DNA of 5,796 bases from Candidatus Iainarchaeum sp. GTDB taxonomy: Archaea; Iainarchaeota; Iainarchaeia; Iainarchaeales; UBA10191. The notes beneath the pieces are model-generated. The model had not been told where the DNA came from. It searched no databases and saw only the letters and a program-made list of their open reading frames with translations. The stretch lies in contig DUFJ01000107.1 in the NCBI GenBank assembly GCA_013331925.1, positions 3,101-8,896 of the forward strand, in the 5' to 3' direction. The position numbers were made by a program, and so were the translations under genes. Positions 1 to 5,033 of this stretch are shown piece by piece (position 1 is the first letter of the stretch; every line of letters starts with the position of its first letter).

Positions 1-28
1 TCATACAATACAAATACTGCTGTTTCTG

Positions 29-36
29 TATAAATA
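29..36 (+). promoter_or_regulatory. TATA-box-like element, distal, upstream of psmA
   Basis: The octamer TATAAATA matches the archaeal TATA-box consensus closely. A start of transcription about 25 nt downstream would fall near position 58, just before the hairpin at 61-91, and would give psmA a leader of roughly 130 nt. The bases just upstream are not clearly purine-rich, so a TFB-recognition element is not obvious. Because the region is AT-rich, chance matches are likely. It could also serve no gene in this window. Confidence 0.35.
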
Positions 37-60
37 TTTGACTATTGCTTTTCCTGTCCA

Positions 61-91
61 GGCTTTTTGGGCGTTTTGAAAAAGCCTTTTT
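61..91 (+). terminator. Hairpin followed by T5 (terminator-like), upstream of psmA
   Basis: GGCTTTTT at 61-68 pairs perfectly with AAAAAGCC at 79-86 around a 10-nt loop, and TTTTT follows at 87-91. Oligo-T tracts terminate archaeal RNA polymerase, so this could end a transcript entering from the left edge. If the TATA-like box at 29-36 is active, it would instead be the first structure in the psmA leader. No end of an upstream gene is visible, so its role cannot be settled here. Confidence 0.4.
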
Positions 92-117
92 AACCTTTGC
101 TTTTACTATTCTTTAGG

Positions 118-125
118 TTTTAAAA
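118..125 (+). promoter_or_regulatory. TATA-like box, proximal, upstream of psmA
   Basis: TTTTAAAA at 118-125 is a plausible archaeal TATA element. Its centre lies about 25 nt before position 147, so a start there would overlap the palindrome at 143-160 and leave a leader of about 40 nt carrying the psmA Shine-Dalgarno. It competes with the better consensus match at 29-36. Only transcript 5'-end mapping would decide between them. Confidence 0.35.
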
Positions 126-142
126 GGGAAAGAATGCTTTTT

Positions 143-169
143 GGCATTTTCGAAAATGCCCATTTTTTT
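143..169 (+). promoter_or_regulatory. Perfect 18-bp palindrome plus T7 in the psmA leader
   Basis: Positions 143-160 read GGCATTTTCGAAAATGCC, which is its own reverse complement with no mismatch, and a run of seven T follows at 163-169. As DNA, it could be a repressor operator just downstream of the TATA-like box at 118-125. As RNA, it could be a hairpin with a U tract, that is, a terminator or attenuator about 20 nt before the psmA ribosome-binding site. The sequence alone does not separate these roles. Confidence 0.5.
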
Positions 170-187
170 GAGCAGAGGTTTTAAATC

Positions 188-919
188 ATGTATCCAAGCC
201 CTAAAATGTCCGCATACGACAGAGCAGCAACCATGTTTTCTCCAGACGGAAGGCTATACCAAGTAGAGTATGCTTCAAAGATTGTCTCGCAAGGCACTTT
301 AGGCTTGGGATTGGTTTACGACAAGGGAGTCATCTTCGGGGCTGACAAGAAGACAGCGAGCAGGCTCTTGATTCCTGAAAGCATTGAAAAATTGTTTGTA
401 ATAGATGACCACATCGCTGCTGTAAGTTCTGGATTGGTTGGAGACGCGAGAAGGCTTGTGGAGATCGCGAGGGAGAAATCGCAAGAGAACATGATGCATT
501 ATGAAGAGCCAATCCATGTTGAAACCTTGGTGAAAGAGGTTTCTGGAATAAAGCAGGCCTTTACCCAATACGGAGGCATGAGGCCTTTCGGGGTTTCCTT
601 CATTATCGGCGGAGTAGATGAATCAGGAAAGAGATTGTTTGAGACAGAGCCTTCAGGCGCTTTGGCAGAGTACAAGGCAATAGCCATTGGGGCAGGAAGG
701 AACGAGGCAATGGAACTGTTCGAGAAAGAGTACAAGGATGCAATGTCTTACGAGGAAGGCATCGCTTTAATGCTCAAGGCAATAAAGAGAGTGCTGCCGG
801 AGCATGAAAAGATTGACGCTTCAAGGCTTGACTTTGGGTATATAGACTTGAGGATGAAATACAATCAAATCCCCAAGGAAGAGATGAAAATTCACTTGAA
901 TAATTTCAGCAAGAAATAG
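188..919 (+). CDS. psmA: Proteasome subunit alpha (20S core particle)
   Basis: This 243-aa protein forms the outer seven-membered rings of the cytoplasmic 20S proteasome, which gate substrate entry and dock the PAN or Cdc48-type ATPases; it is not itself proteolytic. The alpha-subunit signature spans residues 10-29, including the gate turn Y10-D11-R12, then FSPDGR and QVEYA. Other family landmarks are GADKK at 51-55, IEKL at 66-69 (K68 is placed like the lysine that receives the ATPase C-terminus in characterised homologues), SGLVGDAR at 81-88 and RPFGVS at 132-137. Length is normal for the family. The ATG at 188 has GAGGT at 175-179, 8 nt upstream, which favours it over the internal ATG at 206. 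The beta subunit is not in the window. A terminator-like hairpin follows directly, so psmA may be transcribed apart from the downstream exosome operon, although the two are neighbours in many archaea. Confidence 0.97.
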   Translation: MYPSPKMSAYDRAATMFSPDGRLYQVEYASKIVSQGTLGLGLVYDKGVIFGADKKTASRLLIPESIEKLFVIDDHIAAVSSGLVGDARRLVEIAREKSQENMMHYEEPIHVETLVKEVSGIKQAFTQYGGMRPFGVSFIIGGVDESGKRLFETEPSGALAEYKAIAIGAGRNEAMELFEKEYKDAMSYEEGIALMLKAIKRVLPEHEKIDASRLDFGYIDLRMKYNQIPKEEMKIHLNNFSKK

Positions 920-920
920 G

Positions 921-945
921 AAGAAAAGCCCTGAAAGGCTTTTTT
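921..945 (+). terminator. Hairpin with T6, terminator-like, after psmA
   Basis: The element begins 2 nt past the psmA stop. AAAAGCC at 924-930 pairs with GGCTTTT at 937-943 around a 6-nt loop, and the stem can be extended outward by a G-T wobble and A-T pairs. The final T run is 940-945. Another T6 occurs at 957-962. T tracts are sufficient for archaeal termination, so a transcript end here is likely, at least in part. Confidence 0.55.
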
Positions 946-976
946 AAAAAATCATGTTTTTTCCAGAAGCTTTGAG

Positions 977-987
977 TTTTTAAAAAA
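977..987 (+). promoter_or_regulatory. TATA-like box ahead of the SBDS-exosome operon
   Basis: TTTTTAAAAAA lies between the psmA terminator-like hairpin and the SBDS start. A start about 25 nt downstream would fall near 1005, giving a leader of about 20 nt with the GTGAT ribosome-binding site at 1015-1019. The position is right for the operon promoter, but homopolymeric A/T sequence gives weak specificity. Confidence 0.35.
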
Positions 988-1003
988 GCAATGGCTTTTT
1001 TTT
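982..1003 (+). repeat. A/T-stem inverted repeat with tetraloop, before SBDS
   Basis: AAAAAAGC at 982-989 and GCTTTTTT at 994-1001 form an 8-bp perfect stem around the 4-nt loop AATG, followed by TT. It overlaps the TATA-like box. It could be a second, symmetric terminator for psmA read-through, or a structure near the operon's transcription start. Its arms resemble those of the hairpins at 61-86 and 924-943. Confidence 0.4.
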
Positions 1004-1023
1004 GAAAGCAAGGCGTGATTGCA

Positions 1024-1719
1024 TTGGTGAAGATGGAGGATGCTGTAATAGCGCGTTTTGAACATTCAGGCCACAAGTTTGAAATACTGGTAGACCCTAA
1101 CCTTGCCCTGGATTTAAAGCACGGGAAAAGCGTAGAGTTAAGCGATTTATTGGCAATGGATGCAATCTACAAGGACGCCAACAAAGGCGAGGAAGCTTCT
1201 GAAGAAATCGTGAAGAAGGTTTTTGGAACAACTGAATTGAAAGAGGTTGTTTCAAGGATAATAAAGAACGGAGAGGTGCAGCTAACAACAGAGCAAAGGA
1301 GGCAGATGCTCGAGCAAAAGCGCAAGGAAATAATAGCGTTCATTTCAAACAACGCGTTGAATCCTCAAACCAAAGCCCCCCATCCTCCTTTAAGGATTGA
1401 GAACGCGATGAATGAAGCCAGGATTCAAGTGGACGTTTTCCAGAGCGTGCAGGAGCAGATTCCGGAAATACTGAAGGAGATAAAAAAAATCATTCCAATC
1501 TCGTTGGAAAAGCTCAAGGTTGCTGTGAAAGTGCCTGCGGAGTTTGCCGGCAAGGCAATGCCAGTAATCCACAAGTACCATGCCTCAAAGCAGGAATGGC
1601 AAAGCAACGGAAGCCTGGTAGCGATTTTCGAGCTGCCTGTTGGATTGAAGAACGAACTGTTCAACGAGCTGAATCATTTAACTCACGGGAATGTTGAAGC
1701 GAAAATTTTGGAGAATTAA
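1024..1719 (+). CDS. Ribosome maturation protein SBDS/Sdo1 homologue
   Basis: This 231-aa SBDS-family protein binds the large ribosomal subunit; in eukaryotes it works with the GTPase EFL1 to release eIF6, and archaeal homologues are thought to act similarly on aIF6. The N-terminal domain (about 1-90) opens with MEDAVIARFE and FEILVDP (19-25). The linking helices carry GEVQLTTEQRRQML at 83-96. The most conserved stretch, NPQTKAPHPPLRIE, is at 113-126, and a ferredoxin-like C-terminal domain (about 160-231) follows. Length is typical. I chose the TTG at 1024 because GTGAT at 1015-1019 sits 4 nt upstream, the same arrangement seen before rrp41, and because the family normally starts close to this point. 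The GTG at 1015 is the in-frame alternative and adds three residues; GTG 1027 and ATG 1033 are also possible. It is the first gene of the exosome operon, 18 nt before rrp4. Confidence 0.95.
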   Translation: MVKMEDAVIARFEHSGHKFEILVDPNLALDLKHGKSVELSDLLAMDAIYKDANKGEEASEEIVKKVFGTTELKEVVSRIIKNGEVQLTTEQRRQMLEQKRKEIIAFISNNALNPQTKAPHPPLRIENAMNEARIQVDVFQSVQEQIPEILKEIKKIIPISLEKLKVAVKVPAEFAGKAMPVIHKYHASKQEWQSNGSLVAIFELPVGLKNELFNELNHLTHGNVEAKILEN

Positions 1720-1735
1720 AAAATGGAGGTTTTTT
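1718..1735 (+). promoter_or_regulatory. rrp4 Shine-Dalgarno in the loop of an A6/T6 stem
   Basis: The strong site GGAGGT is at 1725-1730, 7 nt before the TTG start of rrp4. It is flanked by A6 at 1718-1723, which overlaps the SBDS stop codon, and T6 at 1730-1735, which can pair as a weak stem and leave GGAGG in the loop. The strong site is what supports the non-ATG start. Confidence 0.6.
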
Positions 1736-1737
1736 GA

Positions 1738-2469
1738 TTGAAAAAGATTGTAGTGCCTGGAGAGCTTTTGACAGCTGAGAGAAAGAGGCCGGGCGAGCAT
1801 GTTTTCATGCAGAACGGAAAATTATACTCTGACGTTATAGGAATACTTGACGACAAGCCAGGCGATGTTTCAGTAATAGCATTAGAGGGAAGGTACGTTC
1901 CAAGAATGGATGACGTAATAGTCGGAGTTGTGGGAAGCGAGAAAGCAACAGGCTTTATGGTAGACCTGAACTCTTTCACGCAAAGCTTTGTTTCAAAAAA
2001 AGACATCAGGGAGCAGTTAAAGCCAGGCTATATAATTTCAGCAAGGGTTTTGGATGTTAATGAATTGAAAGAGGCAGAGCTTGGCCAGATTAGGGTGTTT
2101 TACGGAGGCGAGATAATTTCAATCTCTCCGGTGAAAGTCCCCAGAGTGATTGGAAAGAACGCGAGCATGCTTGATGTTTTGAAAAGAGGGACAAATTCAA
2201 CAATACTTGTAGGCAGGAACGGCTGGATTTGGGCAAAGGGAGGAAACGTCCAATTGCTCATAAAGCTGGTTGAAAAAATAGAGCGCGAAGCGCATCTTGA
2301 AAATCTGACAGTAAAAGTCCAGGACTTTGTAGCCAATGCAAACAAGAGCGTCAAGCCGCAAGCCTTTGCGGAAAACCCAGCCCTTGAAGAACGCAAGGCA
2401 GTGGAAAAATTAGACAAGGAGTTGAAAGGCATGGTTTTAAACAACGAGAGTGATTCTAATGGCAGCTAA
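1738..2469 (+). CDS. rrp4: Exosome complex RNA-binding subunit Rrp4
   Basis: This 243-aa protein is a cap subunit of the archaeal exosome. It sits on the Rrp41/Rrp42 ring and guides RNA into the pore. The N-terminal domain begins with VVPGE at 5-9. An S1-type domain follows at about 58-130 (GVVG at 63-66, VDLN at 75-78). The KH domain at about 135-205 opens with PRVIGK at 135-140 and contains GRNGWIW at 159-165; the usual Rrp4 form is G-x-N-G-W-I-W, so this clearly separates it from Csl4. The tail after about residue 205 is charged. It starts with TTG, supported by GGAGGT 7 nt upstream. Its last 11 nt overlap rrp41, whose ribosome-binding site therefore lies inside this gene, so translation of the two is probably coupled. 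Confidence 0.96.
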   Translation: MKKIVVPGELLTAERKRPGEHVFMQNGKLYSDVIGILDDKPGDVSVIALEGRYVPRMDDVIVGVVGSEKATGFMVDLNSFTQSFVSKKDIREQLKPGYIISARVLDVNELKEAELGQIRVFYGGEIISISPVKVPRVIGKNASMLDVLKRGTNSTILVGRNGWIWAKGGNVQLLIKLVEKIEREAHLENLTVKVQDFVANANKSVKPQAFAENPALEERKAVEKLDKELKGMVLNNESDSNGS

Positions 2470-3226
2470 AAAAAAGGAAGAAAAAACAGAATTCGTGAAC
2501 AAGCAAGGAAAACGCTTGGACGGAAGGACAACAGACCAGGTAAGGCCCATAAAAATACAGGTCGGAGTTGTTCCAAGAGCTGATGGAAGCTGTTATCTTG
2601 AATGGGGACAGAACAAGGTAATAGCAGCAGTTTACGGGCCTAGAGAATGCCTGCCAAAGCACACTGCCTCCCCATACAAGGCAGTTGTCCGCTATTCTTA
2701 CAGGATGGCAACTTTTTCAGTCCCTGACAGGAAAAACCCAAAGCCCGGGAGAAGAGACATTGAAATTTCAAAGGTTTCAAGCGAGGCTTTTGAAAGGGCA
2801 ATCTTCACTGAGAGATTTCCTAACACCGCAATAGACATTTTTGTGGAAGTGCTTGACAGCAACGCAGGAACAAGGATTGCAGCGCTTACATGCGCAGCTG
2901 TTGCAGTAGCTGACGCAGGAATTCCAATGCGGGATTTGATTTCCGGAGTTGCTGTAGGAAAAGCAGGCGGAAAAATTATTGTAGACATGAACAAGTTTGA
3001 GGAAGACGCGCCTGACGCTGTTGATATTCCAATGGCAATACTCCCGAACACCGAAGAGATAGTGCTTTTGCAGATGGACGGCCTGCTTTCAAAAAAAGAA
3101 TGGCTTGAAGCCAGAGGAAAAGCTTTCGAGGCAATAAAGCAGGTTTACGAGCTTCAAAAACAGGCATTGCTGAAAAAGTACGAGCAGCCAGTAGAGGCAG
3201 CAGAAAACGGAGGCGTTGTACAATGA
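2459..3226 (+). CDS. rrp41: Exosome complex catalytic subunit Rrp41 (RNase PH-like)
   Basis: This 255-aa protein is the catalytic subunit of the exosome ring. It degrades RNA 3' to 5' using phosphate, and with Rrp42 it can add A-rich tails in reverse. RNase PH hallmarks are GKRLDGR (17-23), the RNA-contact pair R98-R99 in PGRRDIE, AGTR (136-139) for phosphate binding, and ADAGIPMRDL (151-160). By recalled alignment to Sulfolobus Rrp41, the acidic catalytic residue corresponds to D183 and the second conserved Asp to D189 in VDIP, so it looks active. N135 replaces the usual Asp of the QADAG(S/T)R motif, and GKAGG (167-171) lacks the common Asp. The ATG at 2459 is preferred, with GTGAT at 2450-2454 as ribosome-binding site; an upstream in-frame GTG at 2450 would add three residues but would use that site as its own start. 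It overlaps rrp4 by 11 nt and rrp42 by 4 nt. The K/E-rich N-terminus (4-11) is a small extension. Confidence 0.97.
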   Translation: MAAKKKEEKTEFVNKQGKRLDGRTTDQVRPIKIQVGVVPRADGSCYLEWGQNKVIAAVYGPRECLPKHTASPYKAVVRYSYRMATFSVPDRKNPKPGRRDIEISKVSSEAFERAIFTERFPNTAIDIFVEVLDSNAGTRIAALTCAAVAVADAGIPMRDLISGVAVGKAGGKIIVDMNKFEEDAPDAVDIPMAILPNTEEIVLLQMDGLLSKKEWLEARGKAFEAIKQVYELQKQALLKKYEQPVEAAENGGVVQ

Positions 3227-4005
3227 GCAGTCTAGTAAGCTGGGATTTCAGGACAGACAAGGTATTGCAGGCAATAAGGGAAGGGAAAAGACTGGATGCA
3301 AGAGCCTTTGACCAGTACAGGAAGATAAACATAGTGAAAAACATTTCGGAAAACGCTGACGGTTCAGCAAGAGTAAAGATTGGAGAAACCGACGTTATAG
3401 TCGGAGTGAAAATGATTACCTCAACCCCATTCCCGGACAGCCCTGATGCTGGAACATTAAACGTTGGAGTGGAACTTCTTCCGATAGCCTCTCCAACATT
3501 CGAGGCAGGCCCTCCTGACAAGGAATCAATAGAGCTTGCAAGAGTGGTAGATAGAGGAATAAGGGAAAGCAAGTGCCTTGACTTCAAGGAATGGAGCATT
3601 GAGGAAGGAACGCTTTGCTGGACTGCCTTTGTAGACATTTACGCCCTAAACCATGACGGGAATTTGTTCGATGCAGCAGCCCTTGCCTCGATAGTTTCTC
3701 TTTTGGAGACTAAAATGCCAAAGCTCGAGGACAAGAAAATAGTGAAGGGCGAATACAAGGGAAAGATAAAGCTTTCAAGAAAGCCATTGCTCTGCACTTT
3801 TGCAAAGATTGCAAACTCTGTTGTAGCAGACCCAAGCCTTCCTGAAGAAAAAGCCCAGAGCGCAAGGTTTTCAGTCGCTGTCACAGAAGACGACTATCTG
3901 ACAGCGTTCCAGAAAGGCGGCTTGGGAAGCTTTACAGCCTCTGAAATAGACAGTGCGATAGACATTGCCTTGAAAAACACCAAAGAAATCAGGAAGCAAA
4001 TCTGA
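3223..4005 (+). CDS. rrp42: Exosome complex subunit Rrp42 (non-catalytic RNase PH-like)
   Basis: This 260-aa RNase PH-fold protein alternates with Rrp41 in the hexameric ring. It lacks the catalytic Asp but completes the RNA-binding site at the subunit interface. Family landmarks are GKRLDAR (21-27), [13 protein letters not shown] (44-56), [19 protein letters not shown] (93-111), RESKCLDF (114-121) and the [10 protein letters not shown] stretch (143-152). Those features, with no phosphate-binding G-(S/T)-R motif, separate it from Rrp41. Length is normal for the family. The start ATG overlaps the rrp41 stop as ATGA, and GGAGG at 3209-3213 lies 9 nt upstream, so both coupling and independent initiation are possible. 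Being next to rrp41 and translationally linked fits the 1:1 stoichiometry of the ring. Confidence 0.96.
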   Translation: MSSLVSWDFRTDKVLQAIREGKRLDARAFDQYRKINIVKNISENADGSARVKIGETDVIVGVKMITSTPFPDSPDAGTLNVGVELLPIASPTFEAGPPDKESIELARVVDRGIRESKCLDFKEWSIEEGTLCWTAFVDIYALNHDGNLFDAAALASIVSLLETKMPKLEDKKIVKGEYKGKIKLSRKPLLCTFAKIANSVVADPSLPEEKAQSARFSVAVTEDDYLTAFQKGGLGSFTASEIDSAIDIALKNTKEIRKQI

Positions 4006-4021
4006 AAAAAATGGTTTTGGA

Positions 4022-4426
4022 ATGAGCACGAAAAAGCTAAAGAGCACTGCAAGGTTTGGCGCAAGGTATGGCACAAAGATAAAAACAAGGGTTTTGGAGA
4101 TTGAGAAAAAGCAAAAGCAGCCTTTCAACTGCCCAAAATGCGGGTTTCCAAAAGTAAAGCGAAAATCCCGAGGGATTTTCAGGTGCAGGAAGTGCGGAGC
4201 AGTTTTTGCAGGCGGCGCTTACGTTCCAGAAACCCTCACGGGCAGCATTATCAAAAAAATGGTTTCGCAAAAAACCTTTGTTCCAGCATTGAAGGAACTG
4301 ATTGAAGCAACTGAAAAAACAAAGCACGGCCTTGAAGAAATTCCTGCAAAGGCAAGGCAGGAAAAAACTGCAGAAAAACGCCAAAAGCATGATTCCGGCA
4401 GCAAAGGAAAGGAGAGTGTTGTTTAA
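4022..4426 (+). CDS. rpl37ae: Large-subunit ribosomal protein eL43 (L37Ae) with long C-terminal tail
   Basis: This 134-aa protein is an eL43 zinc-ribbon protein of the 50S subunit. Its first 80 or so residues match the family: basic N-terminus, RFGARYG (11-17), a zinc site of C37-x2-C40 and C55-x2-C58, GFPKVKR (41-47) and [10 protein letters not shown] (62-71). The usual archaeal protein is about 70-95 aa, so about 45-50 residues are extra. That tail is lysine/glutamate-rich and hydrophilic, without recognisable domain structure. The gene starts 16 nt after rrp42, and I see no good Shine-Dalgarno; a four-codon frame, ATG at 4011 to TGA at 4025, overlaps the start codon and could pass ribosomes on. 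The 3' end overlaps rpo12 by 1 nt (TAATG). Core identity is firm; the tail may be real or lineage-specific, and no frameshift is evident. Confidence 0.93.
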   Translation: MSTKKLKSTARFGARYGTKIKTRVLEIEKKQKQPFNCPKCGFPKVKRKSRGIFRCRKCGAVFAGGAYVPETLTGSIIKKMVSQKTFVPALKELIEATEKTKHGLEEIPAKARQEKTAEKRQKHDSGSKGKESVV

Positions 4427-4560
4427 TGGTCTACAAGTGCGGAAAGTGCGGGACTGAAATTGACTCAATGCCTGAAGGCATAATCCGCTGCCCAAACTGC
4501 GCGAACAAGATATTCTACAAGCAAAGAGCGCCTATTGCAAAAAACGTTAAAGCAAGGTAA
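4426..4560 (+). CDS. rpoP: DNA-directed RNA polymerase subunit Rpo12 (RpoP)
   Basis: This short gene encodes 44 aa and resembles the small zinc-binding subunit of archaeal RNA polymerase, the counterpart of eukaryotic Rpb12, which helps hold the assembled enzyme together. The zinc ligands are C5-x2-C8 and C22-x2-C25; the protein starts MVYKCGKCG and ends with the family-typical VKAR. FYKQR at 30-34 corresponds to the usual I-(L/F)-Y-K-x-R segment. The ATG shares its A with the eL43 stop (TAATG), and GGAGAGTG at 4411-4418 sits 7 nt upstream, which makes this start secure. The position after eL43 is the conserved archaeal order. Another small zinc ribbon would be the alternative, but the order and the C-terminus make Rpo12 much more likely. 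Confidence 0.93.
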   Translation: MVYKCGKCGTEIDSMPEGIIRCPNCANKIFYKQRAPIAKNVKAR

Positions 4561-4574
4561 GGGGGAATTTGAGA

Positions 4575-4979
4575 ATGGAAAAGCAAGAATTGCAGCAAAG
4601 CATTGCAGAGTTTGAAAGGAACAGAAACCAGCTTTTGGGAATAAGCTCTCAAAAGCAGCAGTTGCAGTTCCAGTCAACAGCCTTGAATTCTGCGATTGAA
4701 GAGCTTGAAAAAACCCAGGAAAAGAAAGCCTACAAGGCAGTCGCCAACATAATGGTCTTGTGCGACGTGAAAGACCTGAAGAAAGAGATTTCCGAACAGA
4801 AAGAAACAGCAGACTTGAGGGTTAAAACATTGCAAAAGCAAGAGGACGCTTTAGTGGAAAAACTGAACAAGCTAAAGTCAAGGATTGAAGGCGAGGCTTC
4901 AAGCTCCAGCGCCCAAAACTCTGGAGAAGAGACTAAAGTCCTTCCTTCAAAGCCTGAAAAAGCAGGCAGGAAGAACTAG
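4575..4979 (+). CDS. pfdB: Prefoldin subunit beta (GimC beta)
   Basis: This 134-aa protein is a beta-type prefoldin subunit. With the alpha subunit it forms a jellyfish-shaped hexamer that holds unfolded chains for the thermosome. It shows the expected architecture: an N-terminal coiled coil (about 5-47, Q/E/L-rich heptads), a short beta-hairpin core with AYKAVANIMVLCDV at 52-65, and a second coiled coil (about 66-105) including KQEDALVEKL. The last 29 residues (106-134) are a serine- and charge-rich tail. I chose ATG 4575, as GGGGGA at 4561-4566 lies 8 nt upstream; the in-frame TTG at 4569 would have only 2 nt spacing. It follows rpo12 by 14 nt, directly where many archaea have pcc1 first. 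No terminator is seen after it. Confidence 0.93.
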   Translation: MEKQELQQSIAEFERNRNQLLGISSQKQQLQFQSTALNSAIEELEKTQEKKAYKAVANIMVLCDVKDLKKEISEQKETADLRVKTLQKQEDALVEKLNKLKSRIEGEASSSSAQNSGEETKVLPSKPEKAGRKN

Positions 4980-5001
4980 CCCTAAGCCTAAAACATTCAA
5001 G

Positions 5002-5009
5002 CTTAAAAA
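5002..5009 (+). promoter_or_regulatory. TATA-like box ahead of the DHH phosphoesterase gene
   Basis: CTTAAAAA is centred about 28 nt before the ATG at 5034. That distance would place the transcription start at or very near the start codon, which suggests a leaderless mRNA. It agrees with the absence of any Shine-Dalgarno in 5015-5033. The match is approximate and the 54-nt gap is AT-rich, so confidence is modest. Confidence 0.4.
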
Positions 5010-5033
5010 CCTGCAAATCCCTTAATTAAAAGC

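Noticed and set aside
1..187. Search for a tRNA, small RNA gene, CRISPR repeat or end of an upstream gene
   Set aside because: I see no cloverleaf, no spaced direct repeats and no convincing coding frame; only the promoter-like and hairpin elements listed.
1015..1023. GTG at 1015 as the SBDS start
   Set aside because: No good Shine-Dalgarno precedes it, and GTGAT itself sits 4 nt before TTG 1024. It remains possible, so I note it in the gene entry.
2450..2458. GTG at 2450 as the rrp41 start
   Set aside because: It would consume the GTGAT ribosome-binding site and has no better site upstream; the ATG at 2459 is well placed and typical.
2976..3638. Long antisense open frame of 220 codons on the - strand
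   Set aside because: It lies across rrp41 and rrp42, whose + strand products match their families along the full length. The antisense product is Ser/Leu-rich with no recognisable motif, as expected of a shadow frame.
4037..4495. Antisense open frame of 152 codons with many Cys and Phe
   Set aside because: It is the reverse of the eL43 and rpo12 genes; its Phe- and Cys-rich make-up comes from Lys-rich and Gly/Ala codons read backwards.
4983..5005. Weak inverted repeat TAAGC/GCTTA after the prefoldin gene
   Set aside because: It has only five pairs around a 13-nt loop with no T tract after it, so it is not supported as a terminator.
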